NCBI GenBank assembly: GCA_030247885.1
Contig: JAPDRO010000020.1
Span: 1-64,000, forward strand
Reading direction: 5' to 3'
DNA from: Taxawa tesnikishii (nom. ined.)
Taxonomy: Eukaryota; Ascomycota; Dothideomycetes; Dothideales
DNA length: 64,000 nucleotides
Position numbers and translations under genes: made by a program. Below the pieces are notes generated by a model. The model did no database searches. It worked only from the letters and a program-made list of their open reading frames with translations, and was not told the DNA's origin. Positions 10,397 to 23,697 of the stretch are shown here, piece by piece. Positions within the stretch are counted from its first letter, which is position 1, and each line of letters starts with the position of its first letter.

Positions 10397-13100
10397 TATA
10401 ATAATAACCTAAAATATTAAGATCTAAGCTAAATATAATAGTATATATAATAGTAACCCTTCGTATTAAGTTACTATACCTTATATAATATATTAGTATA
10501 ATAAGGCTATACGATTAATAAATCTAACTATATTATACTAATATTTACTTTATTTTTAATAAGATATAACTATAATCTTCTACTATTAGTTAATATAGTA
10601 CTAACTCGAATAAACTAGTTACTTTAAGTAAAATAACTCGAATAATAATAATAATATAAATTACTAAACTTATATTTACTTAGTTACTAAATAGTTAATT
10701 TAAATATAGTAGTCTTCGAGAGGGTCTTAGTCTAAATAATAATAGTTATAAAGAATTTTATATACGCGTAAAATACGAGATTATATAAAGAGGCTTACTT
10801 AAGTAAATATTCTACTCGATTTCTAAAAAGAATACTATATATAAGGAGATATTTACGTATATCTTTACGTCTAAGTAAACTTAAAGTTACTTCCTAAATA
10901 TAGTTAAGATTATATAAACGAAGAAGAGTTAAGTACTCTTTTAGGACCTAGTATATTATATAAGTACGAACTTCTAACGACGGCGTAAAGGACTCCTTAA
11001 GAGTAAGGATATAAAGTACGTAAATAGAAAGAAAGATACGTAGCTAAAATACTACTTACTAGATAATACTTATCTATTTACTAGTACTCCTTAAACCTTT
11101 ATAGTAACTATAAAACATAAGACGTAGTAAGGAATAATATCGATTATATAAAGGGATAATACTTTTAAAGCGCTTTATTAACCTTATAAACTAGCGCGTA
11201 GTTAGTTATATAGTACTTCTTTAAGCGTAATTACGATAAAAGATCTAGACTAGGACATATTTATATCGATACTAAAATCCGACTATAGTTTCTAATACGA
11301 GGCTAATTTCCTTAGATAAGATAATAACTAAATTAGAGACTACCCTTCGATAAATAATAAGTAGTAATAAAAGGTAATCTTAGTATATAAGACGCTCTTA
11401 AAGTAACTTTTAACTTTCTTTATTATACTACTAGTACTAACTACGTTAAAATATCTAGAGTTATAAATAACTTATATATCTAGTTAATTTATAAAAGTTA
11501 TTAACTTATTAACGCTTTCCTCTTACTTATTCTCGAGTAATAATACTAAGTAAGTTATTATATATTCTAACTAGAAATAGTCGTAAAGAAGCTATAAACT
11601 ATTAATAAAGATAATATTAAAGAAGCCTATATAAAGGAGTTCGCTAGGCTATAAGAAGTACGATTTAAGAGACGCGTATAAGACTATTTAGATAAACTAA
11701 ATACTAGAACTAATAAGAAGATTAATCCTAATAAATTAAATAATAATAGGATTTATAACTACGTAAGGCTATTATATAAATATATTATTAAATTACTACT
11801 TACTCCTACTAAGTTACGTCGAGTAATTAAGTAAAGTATATAAACGAGGGAGTATTATATAAAGAAGAAAGTATCTATACAAATAGTTTATATAAAAGTA
11901 TATTATTCTAACTAGGAGCGCTATTAAGGCTTAAAAGATATAGTAAAGTATATAAGTAAAAAATTAAAGGTAAGAAACTTAGGTCCTTTAGTACGTCGCT
12001 ACTTACTATAAATACGTAAACTTATAAGAGATTACTAAACTATTTATAGCGATTCGACGATATAAGTAACTTACGTCTTAAGTTAGTAATTTCTATAATT
12101 TACGTTTTAAGTTAAATAAAAGTAAAGTCCTTACTAATTTCTAAGTTAACTAAGTAGATAGTTAACTAATTAAATATAAGTCTATCGAGTCTCTTCTATT
12201 AAGTAATATTACTCGCTATATAGTATCTTAAAGCTTAGCTTATATTAACGTTAATATAATTAGTAGTATTAAATACTCTAGTACTTAGAGAGCTAAGATT
12301 ATTAAATATTACTAAAGACTTAGGCCCTAATATTTATACTTAGCTTCTTACTAGTAGGGAAAACTACTTTATATATCGAATAATAGTATAGTAAGTTAGC
12401 TACTAGACTTACTTTAAATAAACGCTAGTTAACTTAGCTATATTTTACGAACTAGACTTTATATAATATTATATTAGCTAATAATTCCTTACGAAAGATA
12501 ACGTTCCTTTACGTTAGTTAGTATACTAAAACTACTAGACTTAACTTAAATCTATATATATTTAGTTTAATAAAAGCTTATATTATATTTACTATTATTA
12601 CTTTAAACTAATACTAAGAAAGTAAGTAATACTCTACGTTTATATACAACTATCTTACTAGTATATAAGTATAATATCTTAGTAGTATAATACTAAGAGA
12701 GTTTAAGATATATAATAAGTAACTACGTATTTAATAAATATATACTAATATTACGCTTAATAGTACTAATAAAAGCGAAGGCTAATTATATATCCCTAGT
12801 CTTTTTAAAGTAATATAAGAGGAAGTAAGTAAGTATACTATTAGTAATAATACTATTACTTACGTTCTCTAAGGAAATACCTTTTAATTAAAAAAGAAAA
12901 TAAGACGTAAGTATAATAGGCGTTAGCGTCGACGTAATTAATATTAATTCTTTATAATTTAGTAGCTAAGTAAGTAGCTTATAAGATAATAGTATACTAG
13001 ACTAACTAGGATATTATAGCGTAAATATAAGGAAAGGATAAGTAATATTATTAGACTAGCGTAAAATATACTTAAAAGTATATATATAACTTATTACTTA
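10397..13100. other. Unresolved RIP-degraded repeat sequence
   Basis: This 2.7-kb stretch of extreme AT content with almost no CA/TG abuts element A on its left and is interrupted on its right by the Fot1-like element at 13101. Six-frame reading gives only short stop-ridden segments, with no reverse transcriptase, integrase or DDE motif that I can defend. It is probably the remains of a larger element continuing at 14949. Confidence 0.5.
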
Positions 13101-14948
13101 ACGTATTTTATTACCGAGTAGTCTACTATTACCAAGTAGTCCGCCCTTACTAACATCGCAACTATTATAAACTATTATAATAATGCCTTTATAACGTAAC
13201 GCGCAATTAACTTATAACGAAGGTATACTATACCTTACTATTAAGGCTACCTAAGTAACCCCTCCTAATAGCTAAAGATACGCGTCTAAGGTATTCGACG
13301 TCCCCTAAATAACCCTAAAACGACGACGCGACGGAAAGCTCGCACGACGCGACTATGAGCCTAACTTAAAGAAGCTATAGAAGATAGAGGAGGAGGCGAT
13401 AGTAGTACGTATACTCGAGCTAGACTCGCGAGGAATAGGCGCTATAAGGACTATAGTAGAAGAAATAACTAATAATCTACTAGCTACGCGTAGTAAAGGG
13501 CCTATTAGTAAGTACTAGGTAGACAGGTTTAAGACGCGTACTAAGGAAGTTAAGCTTCGACGTAGTCGTCTATACGATCGTTAGCGAGCCTTAAACGAAG
13601 ACGTACGCGTTATAACGCCCTAGTTCGAGCTAGTTAAAAAGACAAAGGAAAAGTATAGTATCCTAGACGAAGACATATATAACTTTAATAAGATAGGCTT
13701 TATAATAGGTATAATTAACGCTTAAATAGTCTTTATAGGCTCTAAGAAACGAAGTAATCCTAAAAAGGTATAGCTAGGTAACTAGGAGTAAGTTACAATT
13801 ATCTAAGGTATCTACGCTACTAGGTAGGCTATCCTACCCTTCGTTATCTTCGGTAGTAAGGTCCTTATATCGAGCTAGTACGTAGACCTACCTCGCGACT
13901 AAGTACTTGAGACTAGCGCTAATAGCTAGACGACGAATAAGCTTACTTTAAAGTAGTTAAAGTACTTTAATGCGTATATAAAGGCGCGTCAAGTAGGTAT
14001 ATACTACCTACTAATTATAGACGGCTACGAGAGCTATAATAGTTACGACTTCTATAACTACTATAAAGAATAGAAGATTATTATTCTTTATATACTCTTA
14101 CACTCGTTACACTTATTATAGCTACTTAACGTAGGCTATTTTGCCCCTTAAAGCGGGCATATAACGCGGAGATTAATAGCTAGTTATAGTACTCTACTAC
14201 GTAAGTTAAGAAAGAGGCCTTCCTACTAGCCTTTCGCATTGCTTTCGACAAGGTAATTATAAAGGACAATATCTAGGTAAGCTTTAGAGGCGCTAGATTA
14301 GTTCCCTATAACTCAGAGTAAGTACTATCGAAGCTTAACGTAGTACTTCGTACGCCGATACCCGCACTATTAGAGGTTACCCTATAGGAGTCTAAAACAC
14401 TAGCTAATCTAAAGGAGATAGAGGCGCAAATAACGCTAGTCCGCGAGCGCATACGACTACATAGGGATTCGCCTATCTCGCCTCTTCTATAGGCTATAGA
14501 TTCGCTTACTAAAGGTATAGCTATTATAAGTTATAAATTAGAGTTATAGACAAGGGAAATCGCAGGTCTTCGGAAGTCGATTAAGGCGTTAATAGAGTAG
14601 CGTAGTCGCAAAAGAAAGTATATTTAGATAGAGGAGAGTCTCATAGTAGGTAACGTATAGGATTTAATAGCTAATAAGGACGATAGCGATAACGAGGGTA
14701 CTAAATAGCCTGCGAAGAGGGTACGCACGTAGAGGTACTACGGACATTGCGATAAGACTAGCTATAATACGCGCACCTATACTATAGAAATAGTAGATCT
14801 AGATAATAGCGATACTTCTAAATAGTACTATAGACTAGAGTATGTTTTTATATAGTATTATAATACGGAGGTAATAGTCTATAATAGTCGCGATGTTAGT
14901 AAGGGCGGACTACTTAGTAATAGTAAACTACTCGGTAATAAAACACGT
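13101..14948 (+). mobile_element. Fot1/Pot2-like pogo transposon, copy 1
   Basis: The element is 1848 bp with TIRs of about 60 bp (ends ACGTRTTTTATTACCGAGTA; inner part GGGCGGACTACTYRGTAATAG) and TA duplications at 13099-13100 and 14949-14950. The + strand keeps a nearly full-length transposase relic: CENP-B-like N-terminus, KGPxSK near 13500, IYNFNKIGF for the first catalytic Asp region (13676-13702), LIIDGYESY near 14015 and SxHLLxPLNVGYF near 14110-14145. It is RIP-mutated, but milder than its surroundings because several CA/TG remain. It is inserted into the older unresolved element on either side. Confidence 0.93.
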
Positions 14949-16780
14949 TATACGTATAATAGATACTATAAATAGTTAATATTTTCTACCTTATAAGTAG
15001 AAGTTATACTTCTTAAGATAGTTAAGAGTAAGTAAGTAAAAGTCTAAGATAAAAAGCTAAAGACTAACTCTTTATAAAGTATTTTAGTAACTATATATAA
15101 AGGTATAAGATTTAAGGTAAGATATTAAAAGACTAATAAAATAAGTATAATATTAAGTATATACTAGCTTCGTAAAGCTATTTATAAGAGTAGAAGTACT
15201 ATTACTACTTTAATTAAGATTATACTTAAAAGGCTAGTTTACTCGTAATATTATAGCGTTATATTTAAGAAGAAATAAGCTCGTAAGTATATATTAAACG
15301 CCTTATTTAAGTATAAGGACGAGAAAAGTATACTAATATTATTCTTTACTAAATACTAGAAGCTAATTTAAACGTAAGCTAAGAAGTATACTAGCTATTT
15401 AATAATAGAAAGTATTTAGTTTATATACTTTAAAGTAAGTTAAGCTAGTATTTATCTATTAATAACTAAATTATTTCGACTACTATTACCTTTCCTTATA
15501 GTATTAGTTTATATTACTTTATAGTTATTCCTTAATAGCTAGGCTATTAAAACGTATAGATCCGATAAGACTAGTAAGCTAATATATTTAGACTTTAACT
15601 TAAATAAAGTAGTAGAATTATTCGAGGAAAAGTAAAGGACTTAGTTAACTTAATATTTAAAACGTTAAAAACTAATTTAAAGTTACCTTACTAAAGTCGT
15701 ATTAGCGACCCTTAAGAAGGACTTATATATAAATAAATTCGTTAATGTAACGGACATATAGAAATAAGTAAATATACTTACTAAACTAACTTTTAAGGAA
15801 AGCTTAAATAGTAAGGAAATTAATAGTAGTAAAGATTTAAATAAAGCTAGTCTTTATAAGGAATAACTATCTTTTCTATTAAAATTTAATTATAAAGTTA
15901 CTATAAACTACGCTATACTTTATAAGTCGGATAATATAAAGTCGAATAATAACTTAATAAGTCGAGATATAATAACGTAGTTAAAGCTACTATAAGAGTA
16001 AAGGTTTTAAAGCTTACTTAAAGTAAAGTATCTCTCTAAACGATAGTTTAACGTTATAAAAAGTATAGTATAGTAATTATTAAGTAGTTTATTATCTTCC
16101 TTACTATTATTCGTTACGTAACTATTTATAAATACTTAAGGATAATAGTAAACTAGAGGGTAGTTAAAGTATACGCTAAAGGTAGTAACTTTTACTTATA
16201 AAGATACTTTATAAGTAAGAGTTAAAAAAGGACGTTAAGTATACTAGGACTACTACGAGGCTAGTACTTATAGTTATATAGTATTTACGCTAAGGCTAAT
16301 AGACTTATACTTATATTATAAAGTAAGGATAATTACTTATTTAATAAGGATAGTTTTAAAGTAATTTAAAAGTAGTTACTAAATCCTTAGTTTAAGAAGA
16401 AAAAGCTAAGGTAAAGGTAAGGATAAAGTTAATAGATAAGTAAATACTATAAAATAAATATACTAGGCTATACTCTTATACTAACATTATATATTACTAG
16501 AATCTATATATACTATATATTTTACGTTAAGGAAGGCTAACGTATATTAGCGAGTTAAAGTAAGCTAATAAGCTAGTATATACTAGTAAGTTAAAACGTA
16601 TAACTTAGTTAATTTAAGTAACTTAATAGTAGTATATTACTAACTCGACGAATATTAATAAGTTAATATATATAACCGACTTAATATAAATAGACAAATT
16701 AGTTTATATAGACGAGTTAGTACGTATTATTAAATCGCTTTAAATAAAGTTATTACTCGGAGCTTATAGAAATATATATA
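14949..16780. other. Unresolved RIP-degraded repeat sequence, right part
   Basis: This AT-rich stretch without CA/TG lies between the two Fot1-like copies. One + strand frame from about 15300 to 16700 has only scattered TAG/TAA and reads as Lys/Ser/Gln-rich sequence, so it was probably coding before RIP, but no family is recognisable. It is presumably the other half of the element interrupted at 13101. A segment near 16590-16640 may be the displaced left end of the pogo relic at 20096. Confidence 0.45.
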
Positions 16781-18626
16781 ACGTGTTTTATTACCGAGTG
16801 GTTTACTATTACCGAGTAGTTCGCCCTTACTAACATCGCGACTATTATAAACTATTATAACAATACCTTTATAACGCAACGCGCAATTAACCTATAATAA
16901 AGGTACACTATACCTTACTATTAAGGCTACTCAAGTAACCCCTCCTAATAGCTAAAGACATGTATCTAAGGTATTCGACGTCCCCGAATAACCCTAAAAC
17001 GACGACGCGACGGAAAGCTCGTACGACGCGACTATAAGCCTAACTTAAAGAAGCTATAAAAGATAGAGGAGGAGGCGATAGTAGTACGTATACTCGAGCT
17101 AGACTCGCGAGGAATAGGCGCTATAAGGACTATAGTAAAAGAAATAGCTAATGATCTACTAGCTACGCGTAGTAAAGGGCCTATTAGCAAGTACTAGGTA
17201 AATAGGTTTAAGACGCGTACTAAGGAAGTTAAGCTTCGACGTAGTCGTCTATATAATCGTTAGCGAGCCTTGAACGAAGACGCACGCATTATAACGCCCT
17301 AGTTCGAGCTAGTTAAAAAGACAAAGGAAAAGTACGATATCCTAGATAAAGACATATATAACTTTAATGAGACAGGCTTTATAATAGGTATAATTAACGC
17401 TTAAATAGTCTTTATAGGCTCTAAGAAACGAAGTAATCCTAAAAGGTATAGCTAGGTAACTAGGAGTAAGTTACAATTATCTAAGGTATTTACGCTACTA
17501 GGTAAGCTATCTTACCCTTCGTTATCTTCGGCGGCAAGGTCCTTATATTAAGCTAGTACGTAGACCTACCTCGCGACTAAGTACTTGAGACTAGCGCTAA
17601 TAGCTAGACGACGAATAAGCTTACTCTAAAGTAGTTAAAGTACTTTGACGCGTATATAAAGGCGCGTCAAGTAGGTATATATTACCTACTAATTATAGAC
17701 GGCTACGAGAGCTATAATAGTTACGACTTCTATAACTACTATAAAGAATAAAAGATTATTATTCTTTATATACTCTTACACTTGTTACACTTATTATAGC
17801 TACTTAACGTAGGCTATTTTGCCCCTTAAAGCGGGCATATAACGCGGAGATTAATAGCTAGTTATAGTACTTTACTACGTAAGTTAAGAAAGAGGCCTTC
17901 CTACTAGCCTTTTATATTACTTTCGACAAGGCGATTACAAAGGATAATATCTAGGTAAGCTTTAGAGGCGCTAGATTAGTTCCCTATAACCTAGAGTAAG
18001 TACTATCGAAGCTTAACGTAGTACTTCGTACGCCGATACTCGTACTATTAGAGGTTACCCCGTGGGAGTCTAAAATACTAGCTAATCTAAAGGAGATAGA
18101 GGCGCAAATAATACTAGTTCGTAAGTGTATATAACTATATAGGGATTCGCCTATCTCGCCTCTTCTATAGGCTATAGATTCGCTTACTAAAGGCATAGCT
18201 ATTATAGGTTATAAATTAGAGTTATAGACAAGGGAAATTGCAGGTCTTTAGAAGTCGATTAAGGCGTTAATAGAGTAGCGTAGTCGCAAAAGAAAGTATA
18301 TTTAGATAGAGGAGAGTCTTATAGTAGGTGACGTATAGGATTTAATAGCTAATAAGGACGATAGCGGTAACGAGGGTACTAAATAGCTTATAAAGAGGGT
18401 ACGTACGTAGAGGTACTATAGACATTATAGTAAGACTAGCTATAATACGCGCACTTGCACTATAGAAATAGTAGATCTAGATAATAGCGATACTTCTAAA
18501 TAGTACTATAGACTAGAGTATGTTTTTATATAGTATTATAGTGCGGAAGTAATAGTCTATAATAGTCGCGATATTAGTAAGGGCGGACTACTCGGTGATA
18601 GTAGACTACTTAGTAATAAAACACGT
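16781..18626 (+). mobile_element. Fot1/Pot2-like pogo transposon, copy 2
   Basis: The element is 1846 bp, nearly identical along its whole length to the copy at 13101, with the same TIRs and TA duplications at 16779-16780 and 18627-18628. Differences from copy 1 are mostly C/T and G/A. The first catalytic region is better preserved here (IYNFNETGF near 17360), with LIIDGYESY near 17695. Both copies lie in the same orientation. The open minus-strand frame at 17984-18196 is a shadow. Confidence 0.93.
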
Positions 18627-18679
18627 TAGTACTAAGTTAAAGCGTAATTTACCTAATAATTCGCCTAGTAAGATAAGTT

Positions 18680-20095
18680 AAATATACTAGTATATACTAG
18701 AATTATTAGTATATATAGTCGGAGGATAAAAGTCTTAGTAAATTCGTCGTATTTAACTCTTCCTTTTATAAAGATATAGTTACTATATATACTTATAATA
18801 CTACTATAACGTATTTTATATAAGATGTCGCCTAATATTATACGTAATAGTAAACTAAAACTAACGGACTATATATATTTATATAGCCGTACTATAGCTA
18901 GTAAAAATTATATAATGATTACGTAAAAGACAAATTTTATAAAATTAACAATTCGACGAACTATTAAAAATACTATAATATATAATAATTCTTTTAATAA
19001 CTTACCCCGAAATAGAAGGCTAAAATTAATATTAAAATATATAACTCGTATTATAATTCGATACGTTAAAAAGGCGCTATTTACGAAATATTCGGACTTA
19101 AAGCGAAACCTTAAAATCTTAGTATTAATAAAAACTATTAGGCGCGTTTTGCAATAATTTAGCCTCCAAAAATGGAAGGTCGTACGCCGGCTATTATTAA
19201 CGAAATAAACCGCTAAAAACGCTTAAAATAGGCTTTAAATTACCGTTTTTAGCCTATTAAAAAGTAGTATATAGTTATGTTTTCGGACGAGTATTTAGTT
19301 AAATTAAGTTCCGGAAAATATTATAAATATATCTTTCGGTATTCGCACGAAAAATACGATAATAATAAAATTTAAAACTATAATAAAAGTAAGGGTTTAC
19401 GCGTTATAGTTTAGGCCGCAATTTTAAAGGATAAAAAACGTAATTATACGTTATACTTCGAGATAATAAAGTACTAAAAAAGAGCTATACGTTACGTAGC
19501 TATATTAAAACTATTTTATTAAATTTCAGTCTAAATTCTTTAGACGAGTTTTTATTTTAATAAGACGGCGCGCCAATTTATATATTAAAGTAAATAACTA
19601 AGTTTCTTTAAGATTATAGCGTAAAATTACTTAAATAGCTACTATATAACTCGGATTTAAACCTAATTAAATACCTTTAGCCTTATATTAAAAACAAGCT
19701 ATATAAGCTCTTTTCGAATATTAAAACCTAGAAGGTACCTCGCATAAAGGCTTATAAATTGCATAATTAAGTTACGTAAGTACTATATAAGATATAGGAG
19801 ACTATTTTACGTAAAGTTATAAAAGTATATATAGACTTTATAAATAAGAGGATTAAGGTAATTATATATATAAAAGGCTAGTATATACGCTTTTAAAGTA
19901 TAAAACTCGCATAATTTATTATATATACGTATATCTATAAGCTATCTAAGTTATAAAGTAATTAAGTAAGTAATATACGCGTTACTTACTTTAGAAGTTA
20001 TATAATATAAACTATAAAATAATATTATAAAGGAATCCGTTAAGACTTTTATCCTCCGGCTATATAGTAATTACTATATATACTAGTATACGTAG
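18680..20095 (+). mobile_element. Tc1-like (DD34D) transposon, RIP-dead
   Basis: Inverted repeats with a clear core (left TATAGTCGGAGGATAAAAGT near 18716, right inverse ACTTTTATCCTCCGGCTATA near 20046-20065) bound about 1.4 kb; outer ends with TATACTAGTATATA extend both arms, so exact limits are uncertain by about 30 bp. The + strand relic reads FSDE-type sequence near 19280 (mutated), a DGAPI-type second Asp region near 19565 and NSDLNLIEYL, the Tc1 third-acid block PNSPDLNPIE, near 19655. This places it in Tc1 rather than pogo. Confidence 0.8.
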
Positions 20096-21689
20096 TAAGT
20101 ACTATAACGTCTAGTATAAGTAGTATTATTAATATAAGTAGTATTAGTAATATTACTACTAATACTATAATCTAGGATTTTATAACGAAGGGAAACGTAT
20201 AAGATATAGTAAATAAACTACTAAGAAAACGTAATAAGAAGCCTATTAGTAAGAACTAAGTTAATAACTTTATTAAGCGTACGCTTAAGTTACGAACGTA
20301 ATAAAGCTATTTATACGATTACTAGTAAGCTACTTATAAGGATCTAGTAGTTATTTAACTCTAATTCGCGCTTATTTAGTAAATAAAGGTAAAGTATAAT
20401 ATCTTAAATAAGGATACTTATAACTTTAATAAATCTAGCTTTTTAATAGGTAAGATATCGTCTTAGCTAGTTATTATAGACTTAAAGAAACCTAGTAAAT
20501 AAAAGAAACTATAGCCTAGTAATTACGAGTAAGTTACCTTAGTATAAGGCGTTAAGGCTATAAGGCGTATTATTTTACTCTTTATTATCTTCGTAAGTAA
20601 AGTCTTTATTTTAACTTAGTTTAATAATTTACTTTATAATTAGATTATTAAGGTCTCCTCTACTAGTTAGATTAATAATAAACTTACGCTCACGTAGCTT
20701 AAGTACTTAAATACGTATATAAAGGCTTATACTATTAGGATATATAGGCTACTTATTATTAATAACTATAAGAGTTACTACTTAGTCGAATTTTAAGATT
20801 ACTATAAGGAAAATAATATTATAACTCTTTATATACTTTTATACTCCTTATACTTACTATAACTACTTAACGTCGTTTATTACTTACTACTAAAGCGCTT
20901 ATATAGTAATAAGATCTTAGCCTTAGTACGTAGTTACGTTTACTATATTATAAAAGAAACCTTCCTAACTACTTTTAAAGTAACTTTTAAGAAGGCGTTT
21001 ATATAAGAGAATATCTACGTAGAGTTTTAAGGCGCTAGGCTAGTCTTATATAACTTAGAAGCTATATTATTAAAGCTAAATATAAGGCTATATATACTAA
21101 TATTACTTATACTAAGTATAGTCGAATAGGAGGTAAAAATACTACGTAATACTAGCGAAATAAAGGCGTAGTTAATACTAATTTAAAATTATATATAAAA
21201 ATATTAGGGGTCTTTAGTAAGCTCTTTAAATAAGTAAGTTAAGTAGCTAACTAAGGGCGCTTAGTAAATAGTATATAAGATAGTATTAATACGCGAAGAA
21301 ATAGCGCGTTTATAAGATATAATTAAAGTAACTATAAAGTATAAGAGTTATAAAAGGTAATATATATAAATAGGAGAGACTTTAATAGTAAGTAAAGTAG
21401 CTAATCTAGTCGCTACTAAGGAAAGTAATAGTAATAATAACGGCGAGAAGGCTATAAAGAAGGTACGCGTAAAGTAGCGTTATAACTATTATAGTAAGAC
21501 TAAATATAACTCTTATACTTATAAAGTAAAAATAGAGGATATAAAAGATAGTAACGTTTCTAAATAATTATATACTATTCTATAGACTACTATAAAGTAT
21601 TATAGTATTACGTAATATTACTACGTAAGCGTTCTAGTTTCGTAAGGTAGCTAACTTACTTAAGTAACTAACTTACTTATAAAATACGT
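20096..21689 (+). mobile_element. Second pogo/Fot1 family, 5'-incomplete relic
   Basis: The + strand reads as a pogo transposase from the KxPISKNQV block near 20240 through TYNFNKSSF (about 20430), LLIINNYKSY (about 20750) and LLQLLNVVYY (about 20865), ending in a Fot1-like right TIR (TTATAAAATACGT) with TA at 21690-21691. Distances match the Fot1 copies, but about 230 bp of the 5' end are missing where the Tc1-like element lies. The missing part may be further left, split by the Tc1-like element and Fot1 copy 2. It is heavily RIP-mutated and older than both. Confidence 0.75.
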
Positions 21690-21849
21690 TAATTTATATA
21701 CTATTTATAACCTTAAGTATTATAAGTCTTTTAATATATATTTTATAATATAATCTAATATTTATTACGTAACATATAAAGTAGAGTACTAAATTACTTC
21801 TTTAACTATAAAAGTTTAATTATAAAGAAAATACGTATTTTTTCTATTA

Positions 21850-23697
21850 ACGTAAACTACGAGGAAGTTAACTAAGTAAGGAAGCTAATTACTTAAACGT
21901 AACCCTTTTATCTTTAAATATTCTTATTATTAATTATAAGCGCTTTTATACTTAGTAAGTCGACTTATTTTAAAGTTAATATTTAGGATACTATCGCTAC
22001 TCTTAAAGAAAAGAAATATACCTCGATTTAATAAGTAGTTAGCGTATTTAAGATTCCTTATAATACTCTATATAATTAAATATTAGGATATAAATTACGC
22101 GCTATAGCGTATAAAATAAAGTAAATTCTCTTAAACGTAAAAGAAAAGATATTAATATAATAAATTATACGTCTTATATATACTAGATTCTCTACTTTAC
22201 TTACGTTAGTTATATAAATAGTTAAAGAAGTCTAACGTAAACGTATATAACTATTAAAGACTTTATAATTATTTCCTTAACTAATTAGTAAAAAGTAGCT
22301 CGACTATTTTAAGACTTATTATTCTAAGATCTTAAGTATTTAGACTCGTTAAATCGAGAGCGCGCGCTTTAATATAATAAACTATAACGCTATAAAGAAG
22401 TAGTTTAATATAATAATAAAGCTTTTTATAAAATATAACTATCCTCTAGAGCGTATCTATAATATAAACGAGTTTAACTTTACTATTAAAGTAAGCTAAA
22501 TATTAAGAGTATTAGTTAATATATATAAAGTATTTAACTAGAAGGTAATTATAAGCCGTTAGGAGTAAATAATAATAATCGAGTATATAAGTACTACTAG
22601 AAAAGCTATATTACTCTTAATTATCTTTAAGGCTAAATATACTAATATAATATAAGTACTTATATATACGCCTTTAAACTAGAGGTTCTTAACTAGTAGT
22701 AATAGCTAGACGTCTAATAGTTATAATTTATAGTAACTAACTATAGTTTTTAAGTCCTTAATATAACTTAATAATCCTATAATATAAAGAATACTAATTA
22801 TAAATAGCTATAGTAACTATATAATAGCGAAAGTAATTACCTTTTATATAGAGAATATAATCGACTTACTTATCCTATTACCTTACTATTTATATATACT
22901 CTAGCTACTTAATATTAAGGTATTTATACTACTAAAGCGCGCGCTAGCTTTAGAAACTAATACTACTTTACGAGTCGATTTTAGCTATATATTACACGTA
23001 AAGTAGACGGAGATATATATTTACGTAAAGGCTAAAGTCCTTACTACTTATAATATTATTAGTAGATAGTATAATATAGGCCTTATATTACTAAGCTTTA
23101 TAATAGTACTTAATAAATTACTTACGAAGTTAATTATAGCGGACTTATAACCTTATATACCTTTATAATAAGCTAATTTAGACCTTTCGCTACTATATAA
23201 CTTTCCTCTAAATAGTACTAAACTTTATAAAGTAAATATAATACTTAACTTAATAATCTAAGTTATATAAGATCTTCCTTTTTAATTAAGTACTATATAG
23301 AATAAATAACTTATACTTTTAAAGTAATGTATAGTAAAAACATAACTTTATAAAAGTAAGTTAAAGAATAGTAAGAACTTTTTAATTCTTAAAAGTCTAA
23401 AAAGAAAAGTAAGTAAGTTATATTAAAAGAAAAGTTTATATTTAATATATAAGAAGTACTTAAAATAGTAAGGAAAGTAGAAGTAAATATAGCGAAGAAA
23501 AAGCCGCGTAAATAGCCGCGTAAGTATTTAATTAAAGAAGTAATTAAGGAGGAGTAAGATAAAATACTTAAAAATATATATAATAACTTAAATTTAAATT
23601 ATATTTTTATTATAATATATAGATAGTAATTAACGTAAAAGAGGTAATAGTTTAATAGTTAGCTTCCTTACTTAGTTAACTTCCTTATAGTTTACGT
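21850..23697 (+). mobile_element. Pogo-type Tc1/mariner DNA transposon B, RIP-dead
   Basis: The element is 1848 bp with TIRs of about 40 bp (ACGTAAACTACGAGGAAGTT left, its inverse right) and TA duplications at 21848-21849 and 23698-23699. The coding relic on the + strand is homologous to element A along its length, including ALRAIAYK-type HTH sequence, NESNF/NEFNF near the first Asp and the KRALALET-like block. It is stop-ridden by RIP. It lies between two copies of a RIP-altered palindrome (21828-21841 and 23831-23844). Confidence 0.85.

Noticed and set aside
6334-16780. LTR retrotransposon
   Set aside because: I looked for long direct repeats and for reverse transcriptase or integrase motifs and found none that I could defend; the elements that can be named are DNA transposons.
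17984-18196. Minus-strand open frame inside Fot1 copy 2
   Set aside because: It is antisense to the transposase relic and results from stop-poor sequence by chance.
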